Origin: Pseudanabaena sp. PCC 6802
GTDB lineage: Bacteria > Cyanobacteriota > Cyanobacteriia > Pseudanabaenales > Pseudanabaenaceae
NCBI RefSeq assembly: GCF_000332175.1
Contig: NZ_KB235914.1
Location: forward strand, 3,840,868-3,904,867
Direction: 5' to 3'
Length of the DNA stretch: 64,000 nt
Under the pieces are notes generated by a model that saw only the letters and a list, made by a program, of their open reading frames with translations, was not told the origin of the DNA and made no database searches. Below, in pieces: positions 42,179 to 51,011 of this stretch. The translations under genes and the position numbers were made by a program. Every line of letters begins with the position of its first letter. The first letter of the stretch is position 1.

Positions 42179-44724
42179 ACGCTGATAGTAGATTAAACGT
42201 TTACTGCATTCCGTGGGATGAACCTCCTTTTAGTTTCCTCACTGAACCACAAAAAGATGTACTCCTCAAATCGGTTAAAATTTCTCGCTACGCCAAAGGA
42301 GATCTGCTCTGGTCAACAGAGGCATCGGGACAGCAATTTCTACTGCTTGAAGGTCAAGTCCGCCTACGACAAGAGGATGGCAAGCGATTTACTTTGGAAA
42401 GTAATGACTGGTTAGGAGATTGTCTGGAACTATCCGGAATATGGACTGCCAGTGCTGCTAGCGATGAGATTATTATGGCAGTTTGGCAGATTGAAGCCTG
42501 GCAAGAATTCCGCACTGAGAACATAACGGCTTTTTGGTTGCTTGAAAGTAAGCGCTACCAAGCGATCGATCCCAGCATCCCACAACCAGCATCGGGATAT
42601 CCTTACATTTATGCTCTTAACCCTGCCGCTGCTTGTCTGGCAATGGTCAGCGAATATCTCAAAATGCCCGTATCGATGGAATGGATTCAACGGCAACTAC
42701 GTCACAGCCAACACCCTCAAGATTTGGAAAAGGTATCCGAAAGGTTAGGTCTGGTGCTATGTCAAGTTAAAGCCAGTTGGGAAGAGTTGCCGCAACTACC
42801 ATTGCCTGCCCTGATGTATTGGCAAGCAGAAACGCATAGTCGTTGGGTTGTTGTCTATGCCGTACAGGGCGATCGCCTCATTATCGCTGACCCCGTAAAT
42901 CCTCGCAAATCCTGCGAAAGCGTATATAAGCAAGCTGCGATCGCTGCCTGGGATAGATATCTCTGGACAGTGGAAGCAACCCAGCAGCAGGAAAAGTTTA
43001 GCCTCAAATGGTTCTTACCTGCGGTACAAAGGTATCGCGGCTTGCTCCTACAGGTTTTAGTCGCCTCCTTCTTTCTGCAACTAGTGGGGCTATCAACTCC
43101 TGTGATTACCCAGGTTATAGTTGACAAAGTATTGGTGCATGGTAGCTTAGCTACTCTCGATGTCCTGGGCATTGCTTTAATTGGTGCTGCATTTTTCAAT
43201 TTGTTTTTGGGAGTTCTGCGACTGTACGTTTTCACACATACAGCTCGTCGTCTCGATCTAAAACTATCCGCTCAGCTATTTCGACATCTCATGCGGTTGC
43301 CCCTGGCATATTTTGAAGCTCGTCGCGTTGGCGATACCGTGGCTCGTGCTCAGGAGTTAGAGAATATTCGGCAATTCCTGACTGGTACCGCCTTAACTGT
43401 GGTTTTAGATGCCATTTTCACGTTTATCTATCTAATCTTGATGTTCTTTTACAGCCAGCAACTCACTCTCGTGAGCCTGGCAGTTTTACCTTTCTTCGCG
43501 GCGCTCGTACTGGTTTCTACCCCAATTCTGCGCAACAAACTCGATGAATCCTTCAATCGACGTGCGGACGGGCAATCTTTTCTAGTGGAAGCAGTTTCTG
43601 GTATCCACGCAGTTAAAGCACACACCGCTGAAATTGCCGCACGTCAGCACTGGGAAAGATTATTTGCTCGCTATACCCGCATCAGTTTCCATGCCTCTAC
43701 AATCTCCAATATCAGCAATAATCTTGCAAACTTTTTAACTGAAATCTCTAATCTCTTAATTCTATGGGTTGGAGCGAAGTTGGTAATCGAACAGACCATA
43801 ACCGTAGGAGAATTAGTCGCTTTTCAAATGCTATCCGGTCGAGTTACAGGGCCACTGTTACGTCTCGTACAGCTATGGCAAAATTTCCAGCAGGTTCTTC
43901 TTTCCGTCGATCGCGTTGGTGATATCCTCAATGCCGCCCCAGAATCCGAACCTAAAACTGGTCTCATTCTCACCGACCTTAAAGAATCGATTAAATTTGA
44001 GAAAGTATTCTTTCGCTATCACGAACGCCAGGAATCAGTTCTAAAAGGGATCTCTTTCTGCGTAGAACCAGGCATGTTTGTGGGTATCGTCGGTCGTAGC
44101 GGCTCTGGCAAGAGTACAATATCCAAGCTCATCCAACGCCTATACTTACCCGAATCTGGTCAAATCCTATTTGACGATCTCGATATCAAAAAGGCAGACT
44201 TACTTTCCCTGCGGCAGCAGATTAGCGTAGTTCTGCAAGATGATTTTCTGTTTAATGACTCAGTATACGAAAATATCTCCCTTGGTAATTCTCAGATCCT
44301 ACCAGAGCAAGTTGTAGAAGCAGCAAGGCTAGCATGTGCCGATGAGTTTATCTCTGTTTTGCCCGATGGCTACGATACCAATATTGGCGAACGCGGCACG
44401 GCTTTATCTGGCGGACAGCGGCAGCGACTGGCTTTAGCCCGTTTATTTCTATCCAACGCCCCCATTCTGATCCTGGATGAAGCAACTAGCGCTCTGGATA
44501 GTGAAACCGAGCAGCAGGTACTGCGCAATCTCCAAAAAGTAAGACGAAATCGCACTGTATTTGCGATCGCTCACCGTTTTACGCCACTCAAGCAAGCCAA
44601 TTTAATTTTGGTTTTGGAAAAAGGTGTTTTGGTGGAGCAGGGCAATCACGACGAACTCCTGAGGCAAAGAGGTGTGTACTGGAGTCTTTACCAAGGACAG
44701 CAGTCCTCCATAGAAGCTATTTAA
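42175..44724 (+). CDS. Type I secretion ABC exporter with cyclic-nucleotide-like and inactive C39 domains
   Basis: This 849-residue protein has three parts. Residues about 15-120 form a cyclic-nucleotide-binding-like beta-roll (KGDLLWSTEASGQQFLLLEGQVRL). About 140-260 is a C39-peptidase-like domain in which the usual catalytic 'DCG' position reads NPA, so the Cys is lost; a His remains in HSRWVVVYAV. This is a C39-like docking domain, as in HlyB. The membrane part has six helices (about 285-560), and the ATPase follows: GRSGSGKST, VVLQDDFLF, LSGGQRQRLALARL and ILILDEATSALD. This HetC-like layout exports unprocessed protein substrates. The obvious substrate is the S8 protease encoded divergently. 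Confidence 0.92.
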   Translation: MNADSRLNVYCIPWDEPPFSFLTEPQKDVLLKSVKISRYAKGDLLWSTEASGQQFLLLEGQVRLRQEDGKRFTLESNDWLGDCLELSGIWTASAASDEIIMAVWQIEAWQEFRTENITAFWLLESKRYQAIDPSIPQPASGYPYIYALNPAAACLAMVSEYLKMPVSMEWIQRQLRHSQHPQDLEKVSERLGLVLCQVKASWEELPQLPLPALMYWQAETHSRWVVVYAVQGDRLIIADPVNPRKSCESVYKQAAIAAWDRYLWTVEATQQQEKFSLKWFLPAVQRYRGLLLQVLVASFFLQLVGLSTPVITQVIVDKVLVHGSLATLDVLGIALIGAAFFNLFLGVLRLYVFTHTARRLDLKLSAQLFRHLMRLPLAYFEARRVGDTVARAQELENIRQFLTGTALTVVLDAIFTFIYLILMFFYSQQLTLVSLAVLPFFAALVLVSTPILRNKLDESFNRRADGQSFLVEAVSGIHAVKAHTAEIAARQHWERLFARYTRISFHASTISNISNNLANFLTEISNLLILWVGAKLVIEQTITVGELVAFQMLSGRVTGPLLRLVQLWQNFQQVLLSVDRVGDILNAAPESEPKTGLILTDLKESIKFEKVFFRYHERQESVLKGISFCVEPGMFVGIVGRSGSGKSTISKLIQRLYLPESGQILFDDLDIKKADLLSLRQQISVVLQDDFLFNDSVYENISLGNSQILPEQVVEAARLACADEFISVLPDGYDTNIGERGTALSGGQRQRLALARLFLSNAPILILDEATSALDSETEQQVLRNLQKVRRNRTVFAIAHRFTPLKQANLILVLEKGVLVEQGNHDELLRQRGVYWSLYQGQQSSIEAI

Positions 44725-44876
44725 TACCAATTTAAATTGCCATACTCCGGACAGTTTTGGGGAACTAACTCTGGAATGAGGGTTCTAGCCATGTTATTCA
44801 TCTAATTAATGAATAAGAAATCAAGGGTTTCAGTCTTTCTCTAAAAAAATGTCCGAACCATTGCTAAGGAGGTCTT

Positions 44877-46517
44877 TTGAAAGAATACCCCAATTACACG
44901 GGTGCTGCCCCCGTGCCTACCCTAAACCTCGGGGCTACTGCAAGAACACCCCAATGGTTAAATCAGGTTGTAGTGACTGCCAGCCAAATGCGGGCGATCG
45001 AAACCCTCATGTTCGAGGCGGGCATGCCCGTTGCTGCCCTCATGGAAAAAGTGGCGGGTTTAATTACACGCCGCTTAGAACAGATTTACCCTGCCGATCG
45101 CTACCCAAAAGTGGGGGTTTTAGTGGGGCCAGGACATAACGGCGGCGATGCTTTGGTAGTAGCGAGGGAACTTTGGCATCGCGGGCGGAAAGTTAAGGTC
45201 TGCGTGCCGCTCGAAAAACTAAAGGACTTAACGGCTGCACATTGGCAATACTTGCAAAATCTGGAAATTGCAGCAGTGGAACTGGTGGAATTACAAACCT
45301 GCGATTTAATCGTCGATGGGTTATTTGGCTTTGGTCTAGAGCGAGAATTAGCGGGTGTGGTGGCAAACACTATCGACGTTGTGAATGAGTGGGGCATACC
45401 TATCTTGAGTATTGATGTCCCTTCGGGCTTGCATACCGATACTGGAACTGTAATGGGTACGGCAGTCCGAAGCGATCGCACGCTTTGCCTCGGTCTCTGG
45501 AAGCGCGGTCTTTTGACTGAAGTTGCCGCACCCTATACAGGTCAGGTAGAACGGATTGACTTTGATATTCCCGTTAGATCGGTCGAGGCAGTTCTGGGCA
45601 ATGCTCCCGATTTGTGGCGAATAGATCCAGTCTGGGCATTAGCTCAGCTACCTCGCCGCCGTCCTGTAGACGTACACAAATATCGCGTGGGGCATTTGTT
45701 GTTAATTGCTGGCTCGAAGCGCTATGGTGGAGCTGCAATTCTAGCGGCTTTGGGTGCCAGAGCTAGCGGCATAGGCATGTTATCCGTGGCAGTGCCGACT
45801 TCGCTCGGGGATGCGATCTTAGCGCACCTGCCAGAAGCTTTAGTAATTAGTTGCCCTGAAACTAGCTCCGGCGCGATCGCCCAATTACCCGCAGATCTAG
45901 ATTTAACCAAATATCAGGCGATCGCCTGCGGCCCTGGTCTATCCCTAGATGCCCGAGCAGTGGTCGATCTGGTACTGAATGCAAGCTGTCCCCTAGTGCT
46001 AGATGCCGATGGGCTGAATTTGCTAGCTCAGATTGGCGTAGAAAGACTGATACAGCGCCATCAAGCCCAATACCCCACCGTAATTACCCCCCATTGGGGG
46101 GAATTTTGCCGTCTGTTTCCCCAACTTGCCAGCAGCAGCGATCGCATCGCAGTTGCCAGGACTGCCGCCGCCGAAACCGGGGCGATTATTCTGCTGAAAG
46201 GAGCGAGAACCACCATCAGTTTTCAACCCACACCCACACAACCATCATCAATACAGACCTGGATTAATGCTGAAAGTAGCCCATCTCTAGCCAGGGGAGG
46301 TAGTGGTGATGTTTTGACTGGCGCGATCGGGGGGCTATGGGCGCAGGATTTAGCCGGGAGCGTAGCGGCGATCGCATCAACCGCATGGCACGCTCAAACC
46401 GCCCTCAAACTTGCTAGCTATCGTACGGATATGGGTGTCGATCCCGTCACGCTAGCCCAGAACTTGCTAGAGCCGGGATTGCGACGTCAGCTAAGCGACA
46501 TTTGGGACATTATTTAA
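44877..46517 (+). CDS. nnr: Bifunctional NAD(P)H-hydrate epimerase/dehydratase
   Basis: This 546-residue repair enzyme restores damaged NAD(P)H: the N-terminal YjeF_N domain (about 30-225) epimerises NAD(P)HX and the C-terminal kinase-like domain (about 245-535) dehydrates it using ADP. Motifs: VLVGPGHNGGDALVVARELW, IVDGLFGFGLEREL and SIDVPSGLHTDTG, then LLLIAGSKRYGGAAIL, ACGPGLSL, LVLDADGLNLLA, TPHWGEFCRLF and ARGGSGDVLTGAIGGLW. The start is TTG with AAGGAGGT upstream. The N-terminal extension (MKEYPNYTGAAPVPTLNLGA) differs from the copy at 35607. The gene is complete although a second 5' fragment lies 9.3 kb upstream. Confidence 0.95.
   Translation: MKEYPNYTGAAPVPTLNLGATARTPQWLNQVVVTASQMRAIETLMFEAGMPVAALMEKVAGLITRRLEQIYPADRYPKVGVLVGPGHNGGDALVVARELWHRGRKVKVCVPLEKLKDLTAAHWQYLQNLEIAAVELVELQTCDLIVDGLFGFGLERELAGVVANTIDVVNEWGIPILSIDVPSGLHTDTGTVMGTAVRSDRTLCLGLWKRGLLTEVAAPYTGQVERIDFDIPVRSVEAVLGNAPDLWRIDPVWALAQLPRRRPVDVHKYRVGHLLLIAGSKRYGGAAILAALGARASGIGMLSVAVPTSLGDAILAHLPEALVISCPETSSGAIAQLPADLDLTKYQAIACGPGLSLDARAVVDLVLNASCPLVLDADGLNLLAQIGVERLIQRHQAQYPTVITPHWGEFCRLFPQLASSSDRIAVARTAAAETGAIILLKGARTTISFQPTPTQPSSIQTWINAESSPSLARGGSGDVLTGAIGGLWAQDLAGSVAAIASTAWHAQTALKLASYRTDMGVDPVTLAQNLLEPGLRRQLSDIWDII
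44955..45000 (+). repeat. 46-bp direct repeat, right copy, inside nnr
   Basis: TGGTTAAATC to GCGGGCGATCG encodes WLNQVVVTASQMRAI. It matches 35664-35709 at 44 of 46 positions. Confidence 0.88.
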
Positions 46518-46628
46518 CCGCAAACCGCGAGTCTCTTATTGCCTAAACCCGATGATTGAGTTATATTGGGGTGACATGCGAAAGCATATTTGAGATTGAG
46601 ACCGATTAGGCAACAGGAGGTGATGCCC

Positions 46629-46703
46629 ATGCAAGAAGACAGTAGTAAATGCATGAGTCATCATGTTGCATTAACCATTCTGTGCGCTGGGGCTGTTCTC
46701 TAA
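46629..46703 (+). CDS. Possible micro-protein, 24 residues
   Basis: AGGAGG lies eight bases before the ATG, the best ribosome site in the neighbourhood. The peptide is MQEDSSKCMSHHVALTILCA followed by GAVL. It has two Cys and a His pair before a short hydrophobic end. It is either a regulatory leader peptide or a free micro-protein; no family is recognised. Confidence 0.4.
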   Translation: MQEDSSKCMSHHVALTILCAGAVL

Positions 46704-46800
46704 ACAGTCTTGCTACAATTCCTGGCAATTGTTATGTGAATTGTATGGCTAGCTAGGGATTCCTCCCAGCAGTTTGGTTGCAACTTGAAGACCGACTAGA

Positions 46801-46859
46801 CCGCTCCCCCAGATGTGTAATGACTCTACCTGAGCTTCATTGCACGTTTAGGGGAGCGG
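46801..46859 (+). terminator. Long-loop stem, possible terminator or RNA end
   Basis: CCGCTCCCC and GGGGAGCGG pair over about 41 bases and are followed by ATAGTTTTAG. It lies between the micro-ORF and the Crp-like gene. The loop is long for a standard terminator. Confidence 0.35.
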
Positions 46860-46948
46860 ATAGTTTTAGAATGACCTAAATTGCCTTTCCTCATACAGAA
46901 ACCCATGCTCTGGGCGCGTAAAATATAATTATCTTCCCTAAGCCTTCC

Positions 46949-47641
46949 ATGCAGACTGAACTATTCAGTGAGATCTTTCCCATTTTTGAATCCGTGGACG
47001 ATGAAACCCTGGGATGGTTCCTCTCCGTCGCCGATGAGGATGACTACGCTGCCGATCGCTCTGTCATAGTAGATGAGACCTGGGGCAATGCCGTCTACTT
47101 TATTCTGTCTGGGTGGGTAAAGGTGCGATATCTACGCGATCGCGATCCGCACGAACCAGTTATAATCGATATCCTGGGGCAAGGCGGTTTTTTTGGTGAA
47201 ACGGCTATTCTAGGCGAATCGCCTCGCAATATGGATGTAGTGACATGTACGTCCGTGCGTCTTTTGAGCGTACCAGCACAACGATTTATCCAGGCTCTCT
47301 TCAAGGATATCCAATTGCAACACCGCATGCTTCAACTGACGGTGAAACGGCTCCAGCAAAACAATCAGCGATTGCAACTACTTCAGGAACCACCAAACGT
47401 TAGAGTGGCAAATATTCTCATAAATCTAGCCGAAAACTACGGCACCTCAACCGATGCTGGCCTGGAGATATTTAATCTGCCCATTGAGGATATTGCCGAT
47501 CTAGCTAATGTTGAGGAGGAGGAGGCATCTAAAGCGATTGAGAGACTAAAAGATAAGGGATGGTTGCAGATCGATCCTAAAGCCCAAATACTAAATTTAC
47601 CCAACCCCAAACAAATCGCTCAGTTAGCATTGGGGCGTTAG
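46949..47641 (+). CDS. Crp/Fnr-family transcription regulator
   Basis: This 230-residue protein has an N-terminal cyclic-nucleotide-binding-like domain (about 10-125): VYFILSGWVKVRYLRD, then GGFFGETAILGESPRNMDVVT, where a true cAMP pocket (GE..L...PR.A) is largely kept. A dimer helix (about 125-150) follows, then a winged helix (about 155-225, IFNLPIEDIADLANVEEEEASKAIERLKDKGWL) that recognises DNA. No iron-sulfur cysteines are present, so it is not Fnr-like. The effector is unknown. It converges on comEC, with the two stops overlapping by four bases. Confidence 0.9.
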   Translation: MQTELFSEIFPIFESVDDETLGWFLSVADEDDYAADRSVIVDETWGNAVYFILSGWVKVRYLRDRDPHEPVIIDILGQGGFFGETAILGESPRNMDVVTCTSVRLLSVPAQRFIQALFKDIQLQHRMLQLTVKRLQQNNQRLQLLQEPPNVRVANILINLAENYGTSTDAGLEIFNLPIEDIADLANVEEEEASKAIERLKDKGWLQIDPKAQILNLPNPKQIAQLALGR

Positions 47642-49911
47642 AGCTTCAATTTACTATCTTCGCTATCTTTAGCAGAACGAATATCATTCTCTAATGTCCA
47701 TTCGATCGCGCCATCCCTTCCCGTCCAGTACAGACGAATGTTAGCTCGAGCGAAGGTATCGGCAACTATATCCGTAACAATTGGGCTGGAAGCGATCGCT
47801 GCGGTTGGTTGTACAGCATTGAGCAATTCTGGCACGATATCCCCACCGTCCCACCATAGGATATCGGCTTTGAGATTGGAGACGGCATTGGATTTATCTA
47901 ATAAAACTCTTTGCACCTTCTCATCAGCATCAGCGAGGAGCAGCCATGTAGTTTCCGCAGTTTGGAGCCGCAAAATACCAGGTGATTGATGGATTAGTTG
48001 TAACTTTACTCGATCCGTAAATTCGATGGGAGTATTTAGCTCCAGCGCATTCATGCTAATGCCTTTTGCTGCTAGCTTCTGCATCATTTTAGCGTACTCC
48101 TTAGAGGCAACACCCGCACCCGCATCGTGAAATTGTTGTACGGTAATGGAATTTGCCAAAATGGTGTTCCAGCCTTCGCTCACCTCCAATTGGGGATCGG
48201 TGGAGATCGCCAGATCGATCTGGTTTAGCCCCGCCTTCTGCAAAAATGGCAGCAAGGTAAACGTAGCAGTTTGCCGATCGCCGCTGTTAATTAATAAGGT
48301 TTTGCCCTGTTGTTGCACCACCATCACCGGCGACTGTCCCGTTGCCAGGAGCGTGACCCGAAATAAATTACCGCGCTCTACGGCAATGGGGACAAAGATT
48401 ATTGCTATTGCCACAATTATGGCGGGCAGCCAGATCTTCTTAATCCAGGGATGTACCCAGATCGAGAACAGAATCGCATAGGCTACCAGCATTTGCCATA
48501 GGTGAATCGTGCCCGCATTGGTGACTGCACCCGGTAAAGTATGGATCCACTGCGCCAGAGCGATCGTGAAATGTAATGGTGCAAACATCAACCAACTTAC
48601 CGCGCTACCGAGAGGTAAAGGTTCAAAAATTGCCCCTAAAATACCGCTCAGCATTCCTCCTATGGTCGCGATCGCCACTAGAGGCAGGGTGAGAATATTG
48701 GCTGGGATGCTGTAAATACTGATGCGTCCAAATGTATAAAGCTGTAATGGTAAAGTCCAAATGTAGGCAGCCAGCAATACTGCCAATGTGTTAGCAAACA
48801 ATGGGGGAATGCGTTCCAAGCGTTTAGCGATCGGCTCCGCAGTCGCGATCAAGCCAAACGTTGCCAGGAAACTAAACTGAAATCCCAGATCCCAAATCCA
48901 CATGGGTTGCCAAATCAATAAAATGACAGCAGCTAGAGCTAGCCACGCTAAGGGTCGCCCTCGGCGTTGCGTTACCAAAGCAATTAGACCGCCAAATCCC
49001 ATCACCACTGCCCGCGCTACCGAAGGCGCGCTCCCTGTCAGACAGAGATAACCGAGCAAACAGATCGTGCCGCGCAAAAATTGCTGTAAAGGCGAGCTTT
49101 TCCTGCTCAGAAATAAAACCGTGCCCAGGATTAAAGACACTTGAAACCCAGATGCAGCTAGAGCACAGGCAAGTCCAACATCTACGAATATATCTTTGAG
49201 ATCGTTGGGTAAATCTACAGCCCGATTACCAAGAACTAGAGAGCTGAGAAGCACGCCCTCTGGAACTCCTGCTCCTGAGACATGGGCGCGTACCATCCGA
49301 CTGCGAATCGTCCAGCCGCCCCACGTTGGTGAATCGCCCTGTAATTCCAGGCTGCGCCCGCTCAAGCCTGCGAAGATCCCCGATCGCGCTAAATACTTTT
49401 TAAAATCAAACTCGCTTCTATGGTCTGGACTGGCAGGCTGATACAATCTCCCTGAAACTCTCACCACTTGCCCAGGTACCAAACCCGTCGCTTGAGTTAA
49501 GGAAATGGTCGCGTACACGTCACCCGACACTGATTCCGACCGATTTTCCCCTAGTTTTACCTCCTCAGATGCCAGGATGAATTTAGCGCGTCCGCTGCGA
49601 GTTGTACTGGGAGACTCTTTCACCGTGCCTCTCACTACAACCTCAGCACCAGTAGCAAACCTGGAGATATCATTTGCCTGCGGCTGTGGAGTGCGAAATT
49701 GGGCATAGGTACAGGCTAAAGCGGCAACTAAAGCAGCCAGAAACCATATCCATCGCTTTGGCACGCGCTTGCGCCAGATAGCAGGTACAAACAAGCCTAA
49801 AGCTATGCCGACACCAAACACGGTGGCACTACTCGTCCAGTCTGGATAAATGCTGGCAAAGGTGCCTACTATAAAAGCAAGGCACAGAGCTAGAGCAATC
49901 TGGGCAGTCAT
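47638..49911 (-). CDS. comEC: ComEC/Rec2-family DNA uptake channel
   Basis: This 757-residue membrane protein imports single-stranded DNA in natural transformation. An N-terminal helix pair and OB-like domain (DUF4131 region, about 30-190) is followed by the competence domain (about 215-490) with many helices, including the signature GLACALAASGFQVSLILGTV (HxxxxSGxH-like, here with Ala in place of His). A C-terminal metallo-beta-lactamase-like domain (about 510-745) follows, with LLINSGDRQTATFTLLPFL replacing the zinc motif HxHxDH. The beta-lactamase domain therefore looks non-catalytic, as in several cyanobacterial homologues. It appears monocistronic. Confidence 0.9.
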   Translation of the reverse strand: MTAQIALALCLAFIVGTFASIYPDWTSSATVFGVGIALGLFVPAIWRKRVPKRWIWFLAALVAALACTYAQFRTPQPQANDISRFATGAEVVVRGTVKESPSTTRSGRAKFILASEEVKLGENRSESVSGDVYATISLTQATGLVPGQVVRVSGRLYQPASPDHRSEFDFKKYLARSGIFAGLSGRSLELQGDSPTWGGWTIRSRMVRAHVSGAGVPEGVLLSSLVLGNRAVDLPNDLKDIFVDVGLACALAASGFQVSLILGTVLFLSRKSSPLQQFLRGTICLLGYLCLTGSAPSVARAVVMGFGGLIALVTQRRGRPLAWLALAAVILLIWQPMWIWDLGFQFSFLATFGLIATAEPIAKRLERIPPLFANTLAVLLAAYIWTLPLQLYTFGRISIYSIPANILTLPLVAIATIGGMLSGILGAIFEPLPLGSAVSWLMFAPLHFTIALAQWIHTLPGAVTNAGTIHLWQMLVAYAILFSIWVHPWIKKIWLPAIIVAIAIIFVPIAVERGNLFRVTLLATGQSPVMVVQQQGKTLLINSGDRQTATFTLLPFLQKAGLNQIDLAISTDPQLEVSEGWNTILANSITVQQFHDAGAGVASKEYAKMMQKLAAKGISMNALELNTPIEFTDRVKLQLIHQSPGILRLQTAETTWLLLADADEKVQRVLLDKSNAVSNLKADILWWDGGDIVPELLNAVQPTAAIASSPIVTDIVADTFARANIRLYWTGRDGAIEWTLENDIRSAKDSEDSKLKL

Positions 49912-50038
49912 TTTTAGTTATTTTAGGTTCAGCAATCAACGCAGTTTTCAGTTAACCATGCTTACCATATTTATTGACACTTATTTGGCTGAGTTGCTTA
50001 CCTGTTTGTAAGATTCAAAAGTTTGCTAATTAACTCGG

Positions 50039-50467
50039 TTAAATTGACCAGTCTTGAATCATAAGTCCTGGAACTTTCTCAAAATCACGGCTGTTTCTTG
50101 TCAAGAGAATGCCAGCATTGACTAAAGAGATTGCAGCAATTCGCAAATCTCGTGTTCCAATGTGGAGTCCAGTTTTTCTGAATTCGCGAAAGCGCTCGTC
50201 AGCTCTAGTGTCATAATCCAAAATCTCTAAATCAGAGAATAAAACAAAGGTGTTTCTGAGGTATTTATAAGCTGAAATCAAATTCTGGGGAGTCGTAGCT
50301 TTGCGAATTTGAGCCAATCGTCCGGCAAACTGCTCCTCCACGCTAATTACTGTAATAAACAGAGCATCATCGGTATTTTGTTGGACTGCAAAAATGCGAT
50401 CGCGAATCGCTGAATAGCCTCGTTCATAGAGGCTGAGATGATCTGTATCCATCACATAAAGGGTCAT
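50039..50467 (-). CDS. PIN-domain toxin (VapC-like ribonuclease)
   Basis: This is a 142-residue PIN protein. The acidic nuclease residues are seen in YVMDTDHLSLYE (Asp7), VISVEEQFAG (Glu), IGTRDLRIAAISL (Asp) and LTRNSRDFEKVPGL (Asp). It would cleave RNA, with growth arrest when free. Its start overlaps the stop of the small upstream gene by four bases (ATGA), the usual antitoxin-first order. The partner is not a VapB/AbrB or FitA protein but a HicB-like fold, an uncommon pairing for PIN. Confidence 0.9.
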   Translation of the reverse strand: MTLYVMDTDHLSLYERGYSAIRDRIFAVQQNTDDALFITVISVEEQFAGRLAQIRKATTPQNLISAYKYLRNTFVLFSDLEILDYDTRADERFREFRKTGLHIGTRDLRIAAISLVNAGILLTRNSRDFEKVPGLMIQDWSI

Positions 50468-50772
50468 TCTTCAGACTCTTCGTTAGTTGCTTTACGGTAG
50501 GCAGCAACTTCCTCTAGAAAATCTTCAAATGTCGGATCGTTGGCAAAAATCCCGAAATGTTTTAACCAGGGATCGATCTTGGGTTTGATTGCTTGAGGCT
50601 CGATCTCGATTGTGACTAATTCACCACGATTCATTTTTTCTGTTAAAACAGTTTTAGCTTTTGAAATGGCTTCTTCTTTAGAAGCTCCCTCAGCAATGCA
50701 GTTTGGTAATCCAACTACAGAAGCAACAAACTGATGCTCCGATCGACTCTCTACAAAGACTTGATACTGCAT
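50464..50772 (-). CDS. HicB-like putative antitoxin
   Basis: This protein of about 102 residues starts at MQYQVFVESRSEHQF; a further ATG adds seven residues. The first 50 residues (FVASVVGLPNCIAEGASKEEAISKAKTVL) match the HicB partial-RNase-H-like fold, normally the antitoxin of HicA. The C-terminal part (PWLKHFGIFANDPTFEDFLEEVAAYRK) matches segments seen in cyanobacterial antitoxin-like proteins and probably wraps the toxin. It is coupled to the PIN toxin by a 4-bp overlap. No DNA-binding domain is obvious. Confidence 0.82.
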   Translation of the reverse strand: MQYQVFVESRSEHQFVASVVGLPNCIAEGASKEEAISKAKTVLTEKMNRGELVTIEIEPQAIKPKIDPWLKHFGIFANDPTFEDFLEEVAAYRKATNEESEE

Positions 50773-51011
50773 GTTTGACTTTCGTAATTTCATGGGGTAG
50801 CTACCACCCTGCTCTTAATTTTAATACAATCCTCTCTCCAAACCTCCTCAACAACCGCACAAATATATCGCAAAGAGCCGCCAGGGCATTATATAAAGTC
50901 CCTGGCATGGTTGGTAACGATTCAATCAGGGTTGAAGGGGCTACGCCCCTGCTTGAGAGCAAGCCCCCAACCTTCAAATATCCTTACTTAGTTAGAGCTA
51001 ACAGGTTCCTG

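Larger units (their letters stand above)
46518..46948. other. 431-bp intergenic region with structured elements
   Basis: It holds a 24-codon frame with a strong ribosome site (46629-46703) and a long-range stem CCGCTCCCC/GGGGAGCGG (46801-46859) followed by ATAGTTTT. A non-coding RNA between them is possible but not recognised. Confidence 0.5.

Noticed and set aside
35710-44954. Integrative element with its own integrase
   Set aside because: No integrase, recombinase or transposase gene occurs between the two nnr repeats, so the mechanism stays open.
46700-46870. 6S RNA
   Set aside because: The stem and length are suggestive but the conserved central bubble could not be drawn with confidence.
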